From Candidatus Moranbacteria bacterium RIFOXYA12_FULL_35_19 (lineage in GTDB: Bacteria > Patescibacteriota > Minisyncoccia > Moranbacterales > UBA2206), in the NCBI GenBank assembly GCA_001784805.1, contig MFSE01000021.1, positions 68,241 to 117,215 of the forward strand: DNA of 48,975 bases, written 5' to 3'. The notes under the pieces are model-generated. The model worked only from the letters and a program-made list of their open reading frames with translations. It was not told the origin of the DNA and made no database searches. Positions within the stretch are counted from its first letter, which is position 1. Each line of letters begins with the position of its first letter. This document shows, one piece after another, positions 17,308 to 25,671 of the stretch. A program made the translations under genes and the position numbers.

Positions 17308-18636
17308 ATGAAAAATAATATTAAAAAAAATAAATCTATCGAACTCCTCGCGCCGGCGGGAAGTCTTGAGAAAATGAAATATGCCTTTGCTTATGGCGCG
17401 GACGCAGTGTATTTTGGCGTGCCGGATTTTTCACTACGAGTGCGGATTAATAAATTTAGCGAGCAGGATATTTTGGAAGCAGTCGATTATGCTCATAAAC
17501 TTGGCAAGAAAATTTATGTGACGCTTAACATTTATGCACATAATAGTCATTTGGAAAAAATCGAAAAGCATTTAAAATTTCTTAAAAAAATAAAAATTGA
17601 TGGAATTATCGCCAGTGATCCTGGGATAATAAATCTGATAAAAAAATATTTGCCCAAGGTGGATATTCATCTTTCTACGCAAGCCAACGCGACTAATTTT
17701 GAAGCGGTGAAATTTTGGAAAAGTTTGGGAGTGAAAAGAATAATTTTAGCGCGGGAAGTGACGCTCAAAGAGATTGAAGAAATTGCCAAAAAAGTGAAAG
17801 GGATTGAGTTGGAATATTTTGTTCACGGTGCCATGTGCATGAGCTATTCTGGCCGATGCATTCTTTCCAAATGGATGAATGGTAAAAGCGCGAATCTGGG
17901 GGATTGCACGCAACCGTGTCGCTGGGGATTCTCTACGAATTACGAATTAAGTACGAATGTACGAATAGGAAAAGAAGAAATTAAAAAGATGACGATTATT
18001 GATAATCAGAAAAGATATGAAATGAATGTTGAGGAGGATCGGCAGGGGACATATTTTTTCAATAGTTATGATCTGAATCTGATTTCGCATTTGGAAGAAT
18101 TGATAAAGGCGGGGATAAGTTCCATGAAAATTGAAGGAAGGGCGAAAAGTGTTTATTATGTCGCAGTGGTGACGAGAGCGTATCGAAAAGTAATTGATGC
18201 AATTGTAGAGACGAATTGCAATGCGTCTGTACGAAAAATAATTTTGGAGCAAAAAAAAGAATTGGATAATTTAGTGCATCGCGGATATTCCACGGGTTTT
18301 CTTTTGGGACAAGAACCAGCACATAATTTTTCCGGAAAACTTTTTGGTGGGGAAGTTGAGTTTGTCGGGGAGACGAGAGGGGTGGAAGGAAAATTAAATA
18401 TTATGAAAATTCATAATGCGGTTTTGAAAAATGACAAAATTGAAGCAATTACGCCGGAAAAAAATATTTCAGTTAAAATCAAAAAAATATTTAACGACCA
18501 GAAAAAAGAAATCTCCGAAGCCCACGGCGGACACAAGAAATTATATTATTTTGAATTCGACAAAGTTTTGCCGGAGGGAAGTTTGATAAGACGAAAATTA
18601 TTAGGACAAGATGCGAAGCAAGGTTCGGCCGAATAA
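17308..18636 (+). CDS. Peptidase U32 family protein
   Basis: IELLAPAGSLEKMKYAFAYGADAVYFGVPDFSLR, EYFVHGAMCMSYSGRCILS, KIEGRAKSVYYVAVVTRAYR. Confidence 0.93.
   Translation: MKNNIKKNKSIELLAPAGSLEKMKYAFAYGADAVYFGVPDFSLRVRINKFSEQDILEAVDYAHKLGKKIYVTLNIYAHNSHLEKIEKHLKFLKKIKIDGIIASDPGIINLIKKYLPKVDIHLSTQANATNFEAVKFWKSLGVKRIILAREVTLKEIEEIAKKVKGIELEYFVHGAMCMSYSGRCILSKWMNGKSANLGDCTQPCRWGFSTNYELSTNVRIGKEEIKKMTIIDNQKRYEMNVEEDRQGTYFFNSYDLNLISHLEELIKAGISSMKIEGRAKSVYYVAVVTRAYRKVIDAIVETNCNASVRKIILEQKKELDNLVHRGYSTGFLLGQEPAHNFSGKLFGGEVEFVGETRGVEGKLNIMKIHNAVLKNDKIEAITPEKNISVKIKKIFNDQKKEISEAHGGHKKLYYFEFDKVLPEGSLIRRKLLGQDAKQGSAE
17933..17967. repeat. TACGAAT-type sequence in frame inside the U32 gene (STNYELSTNVR)
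   Basis: ctacgaattacgaattaagtacgaatgtacgaata, nearly the same as 17174-17215. Confidence 0.75.
18205..18232. repeat. Palindromic repeat in frame inside the U32 gene (VETNCNASVR)
   Basis: gtagagacgaattgcaatgcgtctgtac, imperfect palindrome. Confidence 0.7.
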
Positions 18637-19626
18637 TTTTATGCGGACAAGAAGGGTGATGGCATCGAAAACAATATTTCTAAAAAACCAAGAACAGATG
18701 ATGAGAAACGCCATTATTTCATGAACTCTTTTTTCTCGAATGGTGGCATAAGTTTTTTTCGGACGATGTTTTTTATCAAGAATTATTTTAGCGATGTCTT
18801 CTCCAGAAACAAGGGCTTGATAAATGCCTTCGCCGGTGTAGCCGTCGGCGATGCCGGCGGCGTCTCCGGAGAGAAAAATATTTCCAAAACGGAAACCGCG
18901 ATAGTCGCAGTTTATGAGAAAGGCTTCGCGGACGGAATTTTTAAGGTCAATGTTTTTTTCTTTAGCCCATTTTTCAAATTTCTGTTGGGCTTTCAGGGGC
19001 GAGAAAATTTTTTGCGGATAGCCATAACCAATCGAGACATAATCTTTGTGGGGAAAAATCCAAGCATACCAAGCTTTGAAAAATTCAGAGCGCATAAAAA
19101 TTTCAAAGTCATTGAAATTTCCACGGGGAATTTTGTATTGGATTGCTATGCCGGCTAAACGAGTTTTTATTTTGAGATGTCGGCGAACAATGGAATTTGA
19201 TCCGTCGGCACCGATGAGATAGTTGAATTTTATCTTTTCATTTTCTTTGGTGACAACAAAATCTTTTTCAATTCGGATGATATGCGTTTCTGTGCGGACA
19301 TCGACAAACTGGCGATTTATTTTTTCCAATTGCCACTGGCCCAATTTTTTTCGATCCACCGTGTAGAAAAAATTTTCAGCAAATTTTATGGTTGAACGAA
19401 AATGGGGAGAATTGAAAACAATTTCATTATATTTATGATCAATAATTCCTTCTGGCAAATTGAGATAGCGAACACTTTTTCGCGTGAGGCCCCCCGCGCA
19501 AATTTTCGGACCAATCTCGGCGTTTTTTTCCAAAAGTAAAACTCTTCTTCCGGCATCGCCCAAAATCTTGGCGGCGTTTAGTCCGGCCGGTCCCGCGCCG
19601 ATGATAATTATATCGTATGATTCCAT
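18601..19626 (-). CDS. Geranylgeranyl reductase family FAD-dependent oxidoreductase
   Basis: MESYDIIIIGAGPAGLNAAKILGDAGRRVLLLEKNAEIGPKICAGGLT (GxGxxG), GDAAGIADGYTGEGIYQAL. Confidence 0.88.
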   Translation of the reverse strand: MESYDIIIIGAGPAGLNAAKILGDAGRRVLLLEKNAEIGPKICAGGLTRKSVRYLNLPEGIIDHKYNEIVFNSPHFRSTIKFAENFFYTVDRKKLGQWQLEKINRQFVDVRTETHIIRIEKDFVVTKENEKIKFNYLIGADGSNSIVRRHLKIKTRLAGIAIQYKIPRGNFNDFEIFMRSEFFKAWYAWIFPHKDYVSIGYGYPQKIFSPLKAQQKFEKWAKEKNIDLKNSVREAFLINCDYRGFRFGNIFLSGDAAGIADGYTGEGIYQALVSGEDIAKIILDKKHRPKKTYATIREKRVHEIMAFLIICSWFFRNIVFDAITLLVRIKLFGRTLLRILS

Positions 19627-19822
19627 AGGATTATTTAAAAATATCATTTATATTATAGCGGTAAATTTGGAAAATAAAAAGCCTTGGGCTTGACTAATTT
19701 TAAGTTAGTTGCTTTTATTAAGTTCAGAGCGCTGTACCGTCGAAAGTGTCGCCAAGGGCGATGCTAGGGTGTTGCTCTGCACCCACAAAATAGTGCCATT
19801 TTTATGGCACTTTCTCTCCCTC

Positions 19823-19908
19823 GCCGGCTAGGACCTCGATCCTTAGCCGGCTTTTTTCTTCATTTAAGCCTAAAAAACAGCATTTTTCAATTTTATCGAT
19901 AAACTTTT
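19823..19908. repeat. Terminator-containing direct repeat, copy A
   Basis: gccggctaggacctcgatccttagccggcttttttcttcatttaagcctaaaaaacagcatttttcaattttatcgataaactttt. Confidence 0.75.
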
Positions 19909-20010
19909 CAGGCTCGATGGTCGTAGGTTTGACTTTTTAATAAAAATATGCTATACTAATTTGTCAGAATAATATAGGTTTTCCTTAACAATAAAATAAA
20001 GGAATAAAGA

Positions 20011-20502
20011 ATGAAAAAAATATTATCTGTAATAATTATTGCAAGTTTATGTTTATGTGGAAACATAAATAATGTAAATGCTGGAGACCATGGGGATCCT
20101 GTTGAAATTCCCCTTTGGTGGTATATTCCAGTTGTAATAATTGGACTACCAGCGGTAATATTAAATTTGCCAGGGGATTTATTTGAATGGATCCATGATC
20201 ATAATCCAGACTTCTTTTATGAAAAAGAAGAAGTCTGCATCAGATTTTATTTTTCGCTTGATAGTAAGGCGAAAAAAAATCTGATAGAAGTAGTTGAAAA
20301 AGAAGGGTGGATAAGGCTTAGAAGAGGTTACTATCCTTATCCAAGCGAAGATAAAAAAATTATTTTGTTTTTTCAAAAATATTCTGGTAATTTTACCCTA
20401 GAGGTACAAACCGGGGGAGATATATTTTTGATTAACAAAGATATCCCCCAGGAGGATGCTGGGAGATATTTGAAAGAATTTTTACATAAAAATTGCCCTT
20501 GA
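20011..20502 (+). CDS. Hypothetical secreted protein (163 aa)
   Basis: Signal peptide MKKILSVIIIASLCLCGNINNVNA; flanked by direct repeats. Confidence 0.55.
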   Translation: MKKILSVIIIASLCLCGNINNVNAGDHGDPVEIPLWWYIPVVIIGLPAVILNLPGDLFEWIHDHNPDFFYEKEEVCIRFYFSLDSKAKKNLIEVVEKEGWIRLRRGYYPYPSEDKKIILFFQKYSGNFTLEVQTGGDIFLINKDIPQEDAGRYLKEFLHKNCP

Positions 20503-20509
20503 ATGGGCT

Positions 20510-20600
20510 GCCGACATAAGGATCTCGATCCTTAAGCCGGCATTTTTTTCTTTATTTAAGCCTAAAAAACAGAATTTTTCAATTTTATCGATAAACTTTT
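20510..20600. repeat. Terminator-containing direct repeat, copy B
   Basis: gccgacataaggatctcgatccttaagccggcatttttttctttatttaagcctaaaaaacagaatttttcaattttatcgataaactttt. Confidence 0.75.
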
Positions 20601-20610
20601 TTACTTAGTG

Positions 20611-20651
20611 ATGAACAAATATTTGCGGTCGCAAGAATTTGTTGATATAAT
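20611..20651 (+). promoter_or_regulatory. 36-bp palindrome overlapping a sigma70-like promoter (candidate operator), copy 1
   Basis: atgaacaaatatttgcggtcgcaagaatttgttgat; TTGCGG (20623) - 17 bp - TATAAT (20646). Confidence 0.5.
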
Positions 20652-20757
20652 ATATTTGTAAATTTATATTGCTAATTGCTAACATCTAACATCTAATATT
20701 TAATATCTAGCACCTAATAGTTAGTATTTAATCTAATCTAATTTAAGTAAAATAAAA

Positions 20758-21327
20758 ATGGATAGGGAAAATAAAAATCTAACAAAAAAAATTATTTTAG
20801 GAGTGCTTTTGGCTGGCGGGATAATTGTCGCTTCTACTAACCCAAAATTTGGTCAGAAAATTATTCCAGAGATAATAAAGTTGATAAAATATAAATATAA
20901 AAACAAAAAAGAAAAAAATAAAATTTCAAGTATATTTTATCGTTTGAAAAAGAATAATTTAATAGATGTTGAATTTAGGAGTAAGCAAATTTTCGTATCA
21001 TTAACCGAAGAAGGTAAGAAAAAAGCCGGCAAATATCAAATAGACAATTTAGAAATTAAGAAGGATAAAGAATGGGATAAAAAGTGGAGAGTTTTGATTT
21101 TTGATGTTAAGGAAAAAGATAAATCAAAAAGAGAGGCGCTTCGCGGGAAAATTATTGAGCTGGGACTTTACCAATTGCAAAGAAGTGTTTGGGTTTGTCC
21201 TTATAATTTTTTACGAGAAATAGAGATATTGCGGGGTTTTTTTGGATTCAATAAAGATGAAATGAAAGTTATAACGGCAAGTGAAATAGAAAATGATGAA
21301 AAAATAAAAATATTTTTTGGCTTGTAA
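20758..21327 (+). CDS. PaaX-like / Cas2-like domain protein (winged-helix plus Cas2-like ferredoxin fold)
   Basis: KISSIFYRLKKNNLIDVEFRSKQIFVSLTEEGKKKA (wHTH-like) and KWRVLIFDVKEKDKSKREALRGKIIELGLYQLQRSVWVCPY. Confidence 0.75.
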   Translation: MDRENKNLTKKIILGVLLAGGIIVASTNPKFGQKIIPEIIKLIKYKYKNKKEKNKISSIFYRLKKNNLIDVEFRSKQIFVSLTEEGKKKAGKYQIDNLEIKKDKEWDKKWRVLIFDVKEKDKSKREALRGKIIELGLYQLQRSVWVCPYNFLREIEILRGFFGFNKDEMKVITASEIENDEKIKIFFGL

Positions 21328-21395
21328 TTATGAGTAATAAGACTTATTATAGGATACAGTGGGGTAGTAATAAATAAAGAGCAGGATTTTTTATT

Positions 21396-21431
21396 ATGAA
21401 CAAAAAATTGCGGTCGCAAGAAATTGTTCAT
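21396..21431. promoter_or_regulatory. 36-bp palindrome, copy 2, upstream of the membrane protein gene
   Basis: atgaacaaaaaattgcggtcgcaagaaattgttcat, same core as copy 1. Confidence 0.5.
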
Positions 21432-21470
21432 AGTTAGTTTTATAAAAAATAATTTTTTAAAAATAATATT

Positions 21471-22421
21471 ATGCCAGAGATTGAAAAAAACAAATTACTT
21501 CCGACCTATGCAGAAGTTTTAAGGGAATTGGGAGATCAAATTAATTTAAGAAAATGGATTATTTTGAAAAGGTCACTATTATTAATTTGGCCAGTATTGG
21601 TGGGGTCAGTTACTCTTGTAATTGGAAATAGCCTTTATAATGAGGGGGTTTTAACTAGGGAATCACCTTTATTTATTGGGGGAATAATACTTCTTTGTTT
21701 TTGGGCAATATTCATTGTTTTTTATGGAGCTATAATGAGGCATATTTTTGAAATAGAAAAAAGAATCTGGGTAGATTCATTTTTTGATAAAAAAAATATT
21801 GAACCAAATATTAGCTGGAAAATTTCTCAAAAAATATTTTGGCCTGTTTTTATTTTTAGATTTAAAATTTTTGCAAGATATTATTTTTTACCTGTTTTTT
21901 TATATCTCTTATCTTTATTTATCTATATTGTTGCTATTTTGAAATTTAATATTATGTGGCATTGGTCAATATTTCCAATAATTTTGCTGGGTGGCCCAAT
22001 TGTTATTTGGCTTTATGCTTACTATCTTAGAATCAAGCTACGCTTTTCTTGGTTTATTTTTTTGGATCAATATGGGAAAGATAATTTTTCCTTTAAAAAT
22101 TTAATCAAAGAGATGGAAGAGTTAGAAAAAATTAGTAAAAATGAGCAATTTAAAAAAGCTTTTATGATAAATTTTGGTGTAGATTCAGTTGAGGTTTTAA
22201 TTAATACAGTCAATTCTCTAATATCAAATAAATTGATTTCATTAAATAGTAATGTCGGAAATGTAGCAGGTGTTGTTTTGAAACATGCGGGCGATGAAAT
22301 AGCTATGCAGGCGAGTAGTTTTGCCAAAATTGCTGCAATGTATATTCTTTATCAATTTGCTCGGCAGGAACTTTATGGTAAATCTCAAGAAGTTAACGAT
22401 TTTATCTATAATCTAGGCTAA
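21471..22421 (+). CDS. Hypothetical multi-pass membrane protein
   Basis: ORF of 316 aa with four or more hydrophobic segments. Confidence 0.65.
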   Translation: MPEIEKNKLLPTYAEVLRELGDQINLRKWIILKRSLLLIWPVLVGSVTLVIGNSLYNEGVLTRESPLFIGGIILLCFWAIFIVFYGAIMRHIFEIEKRIWVDSFFDKKNIEPNISWKISQKIFWPVFIFRFKIFARYYFLPVFLYLLSLFIYIVAILKFNIMWHWSIFPIILLGGPIVIWLYAYYLRIKLRFSWFIFLDQYGKDNFSFKNLIKEMEELEKISKNEQFKKAFMINFGVDSVEVLINTVNSLISNKLISLNSNVGNVAGVVLKHAGDEIAMQASSFAKIAAMYILYQFARQELYGKSQEVNDFIYNLG

Positions 22422-22446
22422 GTAATAATTTTGTAAAAATAATTTT

Positions 22447-24102
22447 ATGTCACAAGAAAAAAATAATATATCCTCCTCCGCCAAGGCTTCGGCGGGTAAA
22501 ATGGAAAAAATCGTGTCGCTTTGCAAGCGTAGAGGTTTCGTGTATCCTGGAAGTGAAATTTATGGAGGGCTGGCTAATTCCTGGGATTTTGGGCCGTATG
22601 GAATAGAGTTAAAAAATAACATCAAGCAGAATTGGTGGAAAACTTTCGTGCAAAATCGCGAAGATATGGTGGGTTTGGATAGTGCGATTATTATGAATCC
22701 GAAAGTCTGGGAAGCTAGTGGACATTTAACAGAATTTTCAGATCCGTTAGTAGAATGTTTAAATTGTCATGATAGGCTTAGAGCAGACCAAATAATTAAA
22801 GATATGAATAGCTTTTCTTCTGTTGTTAAGGAATTTATGATCAAGGCAGAAATATTATTAGATGATATAAACAAAGATGTTAATATTGCAGGTATTCTAA
22901 TTGATTCTTCGGAGCAAATGTTAAGAGATAAAAAGCTTACCGAGCTAAATGAAAAAGAAAAAACTACGATTAAGAATATAGGTGAAATTTATAATTATAA
23001 ATTAAACTCAGCTAAAGATAAAATTAAAATAGGAAAAAATATAATAAAGGAAATATTAAATACAAAAAAATATCTTGGATTTATTACCCAAATCTATTTA
23101 AATAGATTTGAAACTTGTCCAATATGCGGATCTATGAAATGGAGTACTCCTAAAAGTTTTAATTTAATGTTTAAAACTTTTATCGGACCTACTGAAAATG
23201 ATTCTAGTGTTGCTTATCTTCGCCCTGAAACCGCCCAAGGAATTTTTGTAAATTTTAAAAATATTATTGATTCTAATAGTATAAAAATGCCTTTTGGCGT
23301 AGCGCAAATCGGCAAAGCTTTTAGAAATGAAATTACTCCGGGAAATTTTATTTTTAGAACACGCGAATTTGAACAAATGGAAATTGAGTATTTTTTTAAT
23401 CCAGAAAAGACAAAATGGGAAGTGAAATTCGATGAATTATTGGAGGATTTTAAAAAATGGATGAAAGAAATTGGGGTTGATTCCAAAAAACTATTTTTTC
23501 ACGATATTGAAAAAGAAGAATTAGCGCACTATTCTAAAAAAACAATCGATGTAGAGTTTGATTTTCCTTTTGGGAAAAAAGAACTTTTTGGTTTGGCCTA
23601 CCGCACTGACTTTGATCTAAAAAATCATAAATTAAATTATAAAGATCAAGAAACACAAGAAGAATTTACTCCTCATGTGATTGAGCCAAGCGTGGGAGTG
23701 GAAAGAATGATGCTAGCGGTTATGCTTTCGGCTTATACTGAAGAAGATGCGTTAACAGCAGACGGAAAAACTGAAATTAGAACGGTTATGAAGTTTTCAA
23801 AAAATATTGCTCCAATTAAGGTAGCGATTTTACCACTTTCCAAAAAAGAAGAACTTTTGAAAATATCTAAAGAAATTTGGGAAAGTCTTCGCCCGCTTTT
23901 TATGACTGAACATCATATTAGCGGATCAATCGGCAAAAGATATCGTCGGCAAGATGAAATCGGTACGCCCTATTGCGTGACAGTGGATTTTGAAACGCTA
24001 AATGATAAAGCTGTCACAGTTCGCGACCGCGACACGATGGAGCAAGAAAGGATTGCGATTGATAAATTGGAAAAATATCTCGGAGAGAAATTTAAACTTT
24101 AA
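22447..24102 (+). CDS. glyS: Glycyl-tRNA synthetase (class II, alpha2 type) with enlarged Zn-region spacer
   Basis: GGLANSWDFGPYGIELKNNIKQNWW, YLRPETAQGIFVNFKN, FRNEITPGNFIFRTREFEQMEIEYF. Confidence 0.94.
   Translation: MSQEKNNISSSAKASAGKMEKIVSLCKRRGFVYPGSEIYGGLANSWDFGPYGIELKNNIKQNWWKTFVQNREDMVGLDSAIIMNPKVWEASGHLTEFSDPLVECLNCHDRLRADQIIKDMNSFSSVVKEFMIKAEILLDDINKDVNIAGILIDSSEQMLRDKKLTELNEKEKTTIKNIGEIYNYKLNSAKDKIKIGKNIIKEILNTKKYLGFITQIYLNRFETCPICGSMKWSTPKSFNLMFKTFIGPTENDSSVAYLRPETAQGIFVNFKNIIDSNSIKMPFGVAQIGKAFRNEITPGNFIFRTREFEQMEIEYFFNPEKTKWEVKFDELLEDFKKWMKEIGVDSKKLFFHDIEKEELAHYSKKTIDVEFDFPFGKKELFGLAYRTDFDLKNHKLNYKDQETQEEFTPHVIEPSVGVERMMLAVMLSAYTEEDALTADGKTEIRTVMKFSKNIAPIKVAILPLSKKEELLKISKEIWESLRPLFMTEHHISGSIGKRYRRQDEIGTPYCVTVDFETLNDKAVTVRDRDTMEQERIAIDKLEKYLGEKFKL
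22474..22496. repeat. Short palindrome in frame near GlyS N-terminus (SSSAKASAGK)
   Basis: tcctccgccaaggcttcggcggg. Confidence 0.65.
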
Positions 24103-24148
24103 ACAAAGAAAAGATATGAAAGAAGATTTTTTTAAAAAAGGAGCAAGA

Positions 24149-25666
24149 ATGATTCAAGAAAATAACAATCTAGAAAAATTAAAGGAAGAATTGTTAGAAT
24201 TATATTATTTAAGCTCGGCAGTTTCAGTTTTGCATTGGGATCAGGAAGTTTATATGCCTAAAAAGGGAAGTAATTTGCGTGCCAAAACTATTGCTGAGAT
24301 GTCAGGGTTGATACATAACAAATTCACTTCTTCTCAATTTGGGAAACTTATAAAAGAAGCAAAGATCGAAATGGAAAAGGGTAAATTAGATGAAAATAAT
24401 ACTTGTATTGTAAAAGAAATTTGGCGTCAGTATAGTCGCGAAAAAAAATTACCGGTGGAGTTTGTAAAAAAAATGGCTGAACTTGAATCAAAGGCGCAAT
24501 ATATTTGGACAGAAGCGCGTAAAAAATCAAATTTTAAAATGTTTTTGCCGTATCTTAAAAAAATCATTGAAATGAAAAGGGAAGAAGCTAAATTTATAGG
24601 TTACAATAAAAATCCTTACGATATACTCTTGGATGTATATGAACCAAATGTAAAAAGCGATGAAATATCTTTAATATTTAAAGAATTAAAAGATTTTCTT
24701 GTTCCTTTTTTGCAAAAAATAAAGAAATCAAAAGTTAAGATAAATAACAAAATATTAAAAGGCAATTTTGAAATTGAAAAGCAAATTGAATTTAATAAGT
24801 TTATTGCGCAAAAGATCGGTTTCGATTTTGATGCAGGAAGGCTTGATATTAGTGCTCATCCATTTACTAATTTCTCAAATCCATTGGATGTTCGCATGAC
24901 TACTCGGTATAAAAAAGATGATTTATTCTATTCTCTAAATAGCACCATTCATGAAACCGGTCATGCCCTTTACGAACAAGGCTTATCTGTAGAAAATTTT
25001 GGCACTCCATTGGGTGAGTCTATATCATTAGGAATACATGAGTCGCAGTCTAGAATGTGGGAAAATTTTATCGGAAAAAGCTTAAGTTTTTGGAAATATT
25101 TTTATCCTAGAATACAAAAAGAGTTTCCTGTTAATTTTTCCAATATTTCTCAAGAAAATTTTTATAAAGCCATAAATATTGTGAAACCCTCATTTATTCG
25201 TACGGAGGCGGACGAGGTGACTTATAATCTCCATATAATTATGCGGTTTGAAATTGAAAAAGATTTAATCGAAGGTTCTATAGCGGTAGAAGATTTGCCA
25301 AAAATTTGGAATAGTAAAGTTAAGGAATACTTTGGCTTGGAAGTACCTAACGATGCATTAGGAGTTTTGCAAGATGTGCATTGGTCAAGCGGGTTAATCG
25401 GATATTTTCCAACATATACTTTGGGAAATCTTTATTCTGCTCAATTTTACAATATAGCTAAAAGAGAATTATTGAATTTAGAAAAAGAACTCGCCATGGG
25501 GCATTTTGAACACTTACTTAGCTGGCTTCGAAAAAATATCCATATTCATGGAAAACTTTTTTCGGCAGACGAGCTTGTAGAAAAAGTGACTGGAGAAAAA
25601 CTTAATAGCCAATATTTTATTAATTATATAAAAGATAAATATTCTAAAATATATAAGCTCAATTAA
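24149..25666 (+). CDS. M32 carboxypeptidase (Taq family)
   Basis: HETGHALYEQG (HExxH), GESISLGIHESQSRMWEN, VLHWDQEVYMP; RBS aggag before ATG 24149 (ORF track start 24002 overlaps glyS). Confidence 0.92.
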   Translation: MIQENNNLEKLKEELLELYYLSSAVSVLHWDQEVYMPKKGSNLRAKTIAEMSGLIHNKFTSSQFGKLIKEAKIEMEKGKLDENNTCIVKEIWRQYSREKKLPVEFVKKMAELESKAQYIWTEARKKSNFKMFLPYLKKIIEMKREEAKFIGYNKNPYDILLDVYEPNVKSDEISLIFKELKDFLVPFLQKIKKSKVKINNKILKGNFEIEKQIEFNKFIAQKIGFDFDAGRLDISAHPFTNFSNPLDVRMTTRYKKDDLFYSLNSTIHETGHALYEQGLSVENFGTPLGESISLGIHESQSRMWENFIGKSLSFWKYFYPRIQKEFPVNFSNISQENFYKAINIVKPSFIRTEADEVTYNLHIIMRFEIEKDLIEGSIAVEDLPKIWNSKVKEYFGLEVPNDALGVLQDVHWSSGLIGYFPTYTLGNLYSAQFYNIAKRELLNLEKELAMGHFEHLLSWLRKNIHIHGKLFSADELVEKVTGEKLNSQYFINYIKDKYSKIYKLN

Positions 25667-25671
25667 TTTTT

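Noticed and set aside
19725-19860. Possible ncRNA with several hairpins (gtaccgtcgaaagtgtcgcc...agtgccatttttatggcact)
   Set aside because: Promoter is weak and no class recognised; the region may just be stacked terminators.
20758-21327. Cas2-like domain as evidence of a CRISPR-Cas locus
   Set aside because: No cas1, effector or array in the window; the N-terminal winged helix fits a PaaX-like regulator.
24002-24148. N-terminal extension of the M32 peptidase ORF
   Set aside because: Overlaps the conserved 3' end of glyS; RBS-preceded ATG at 24149 fits family N-termini.
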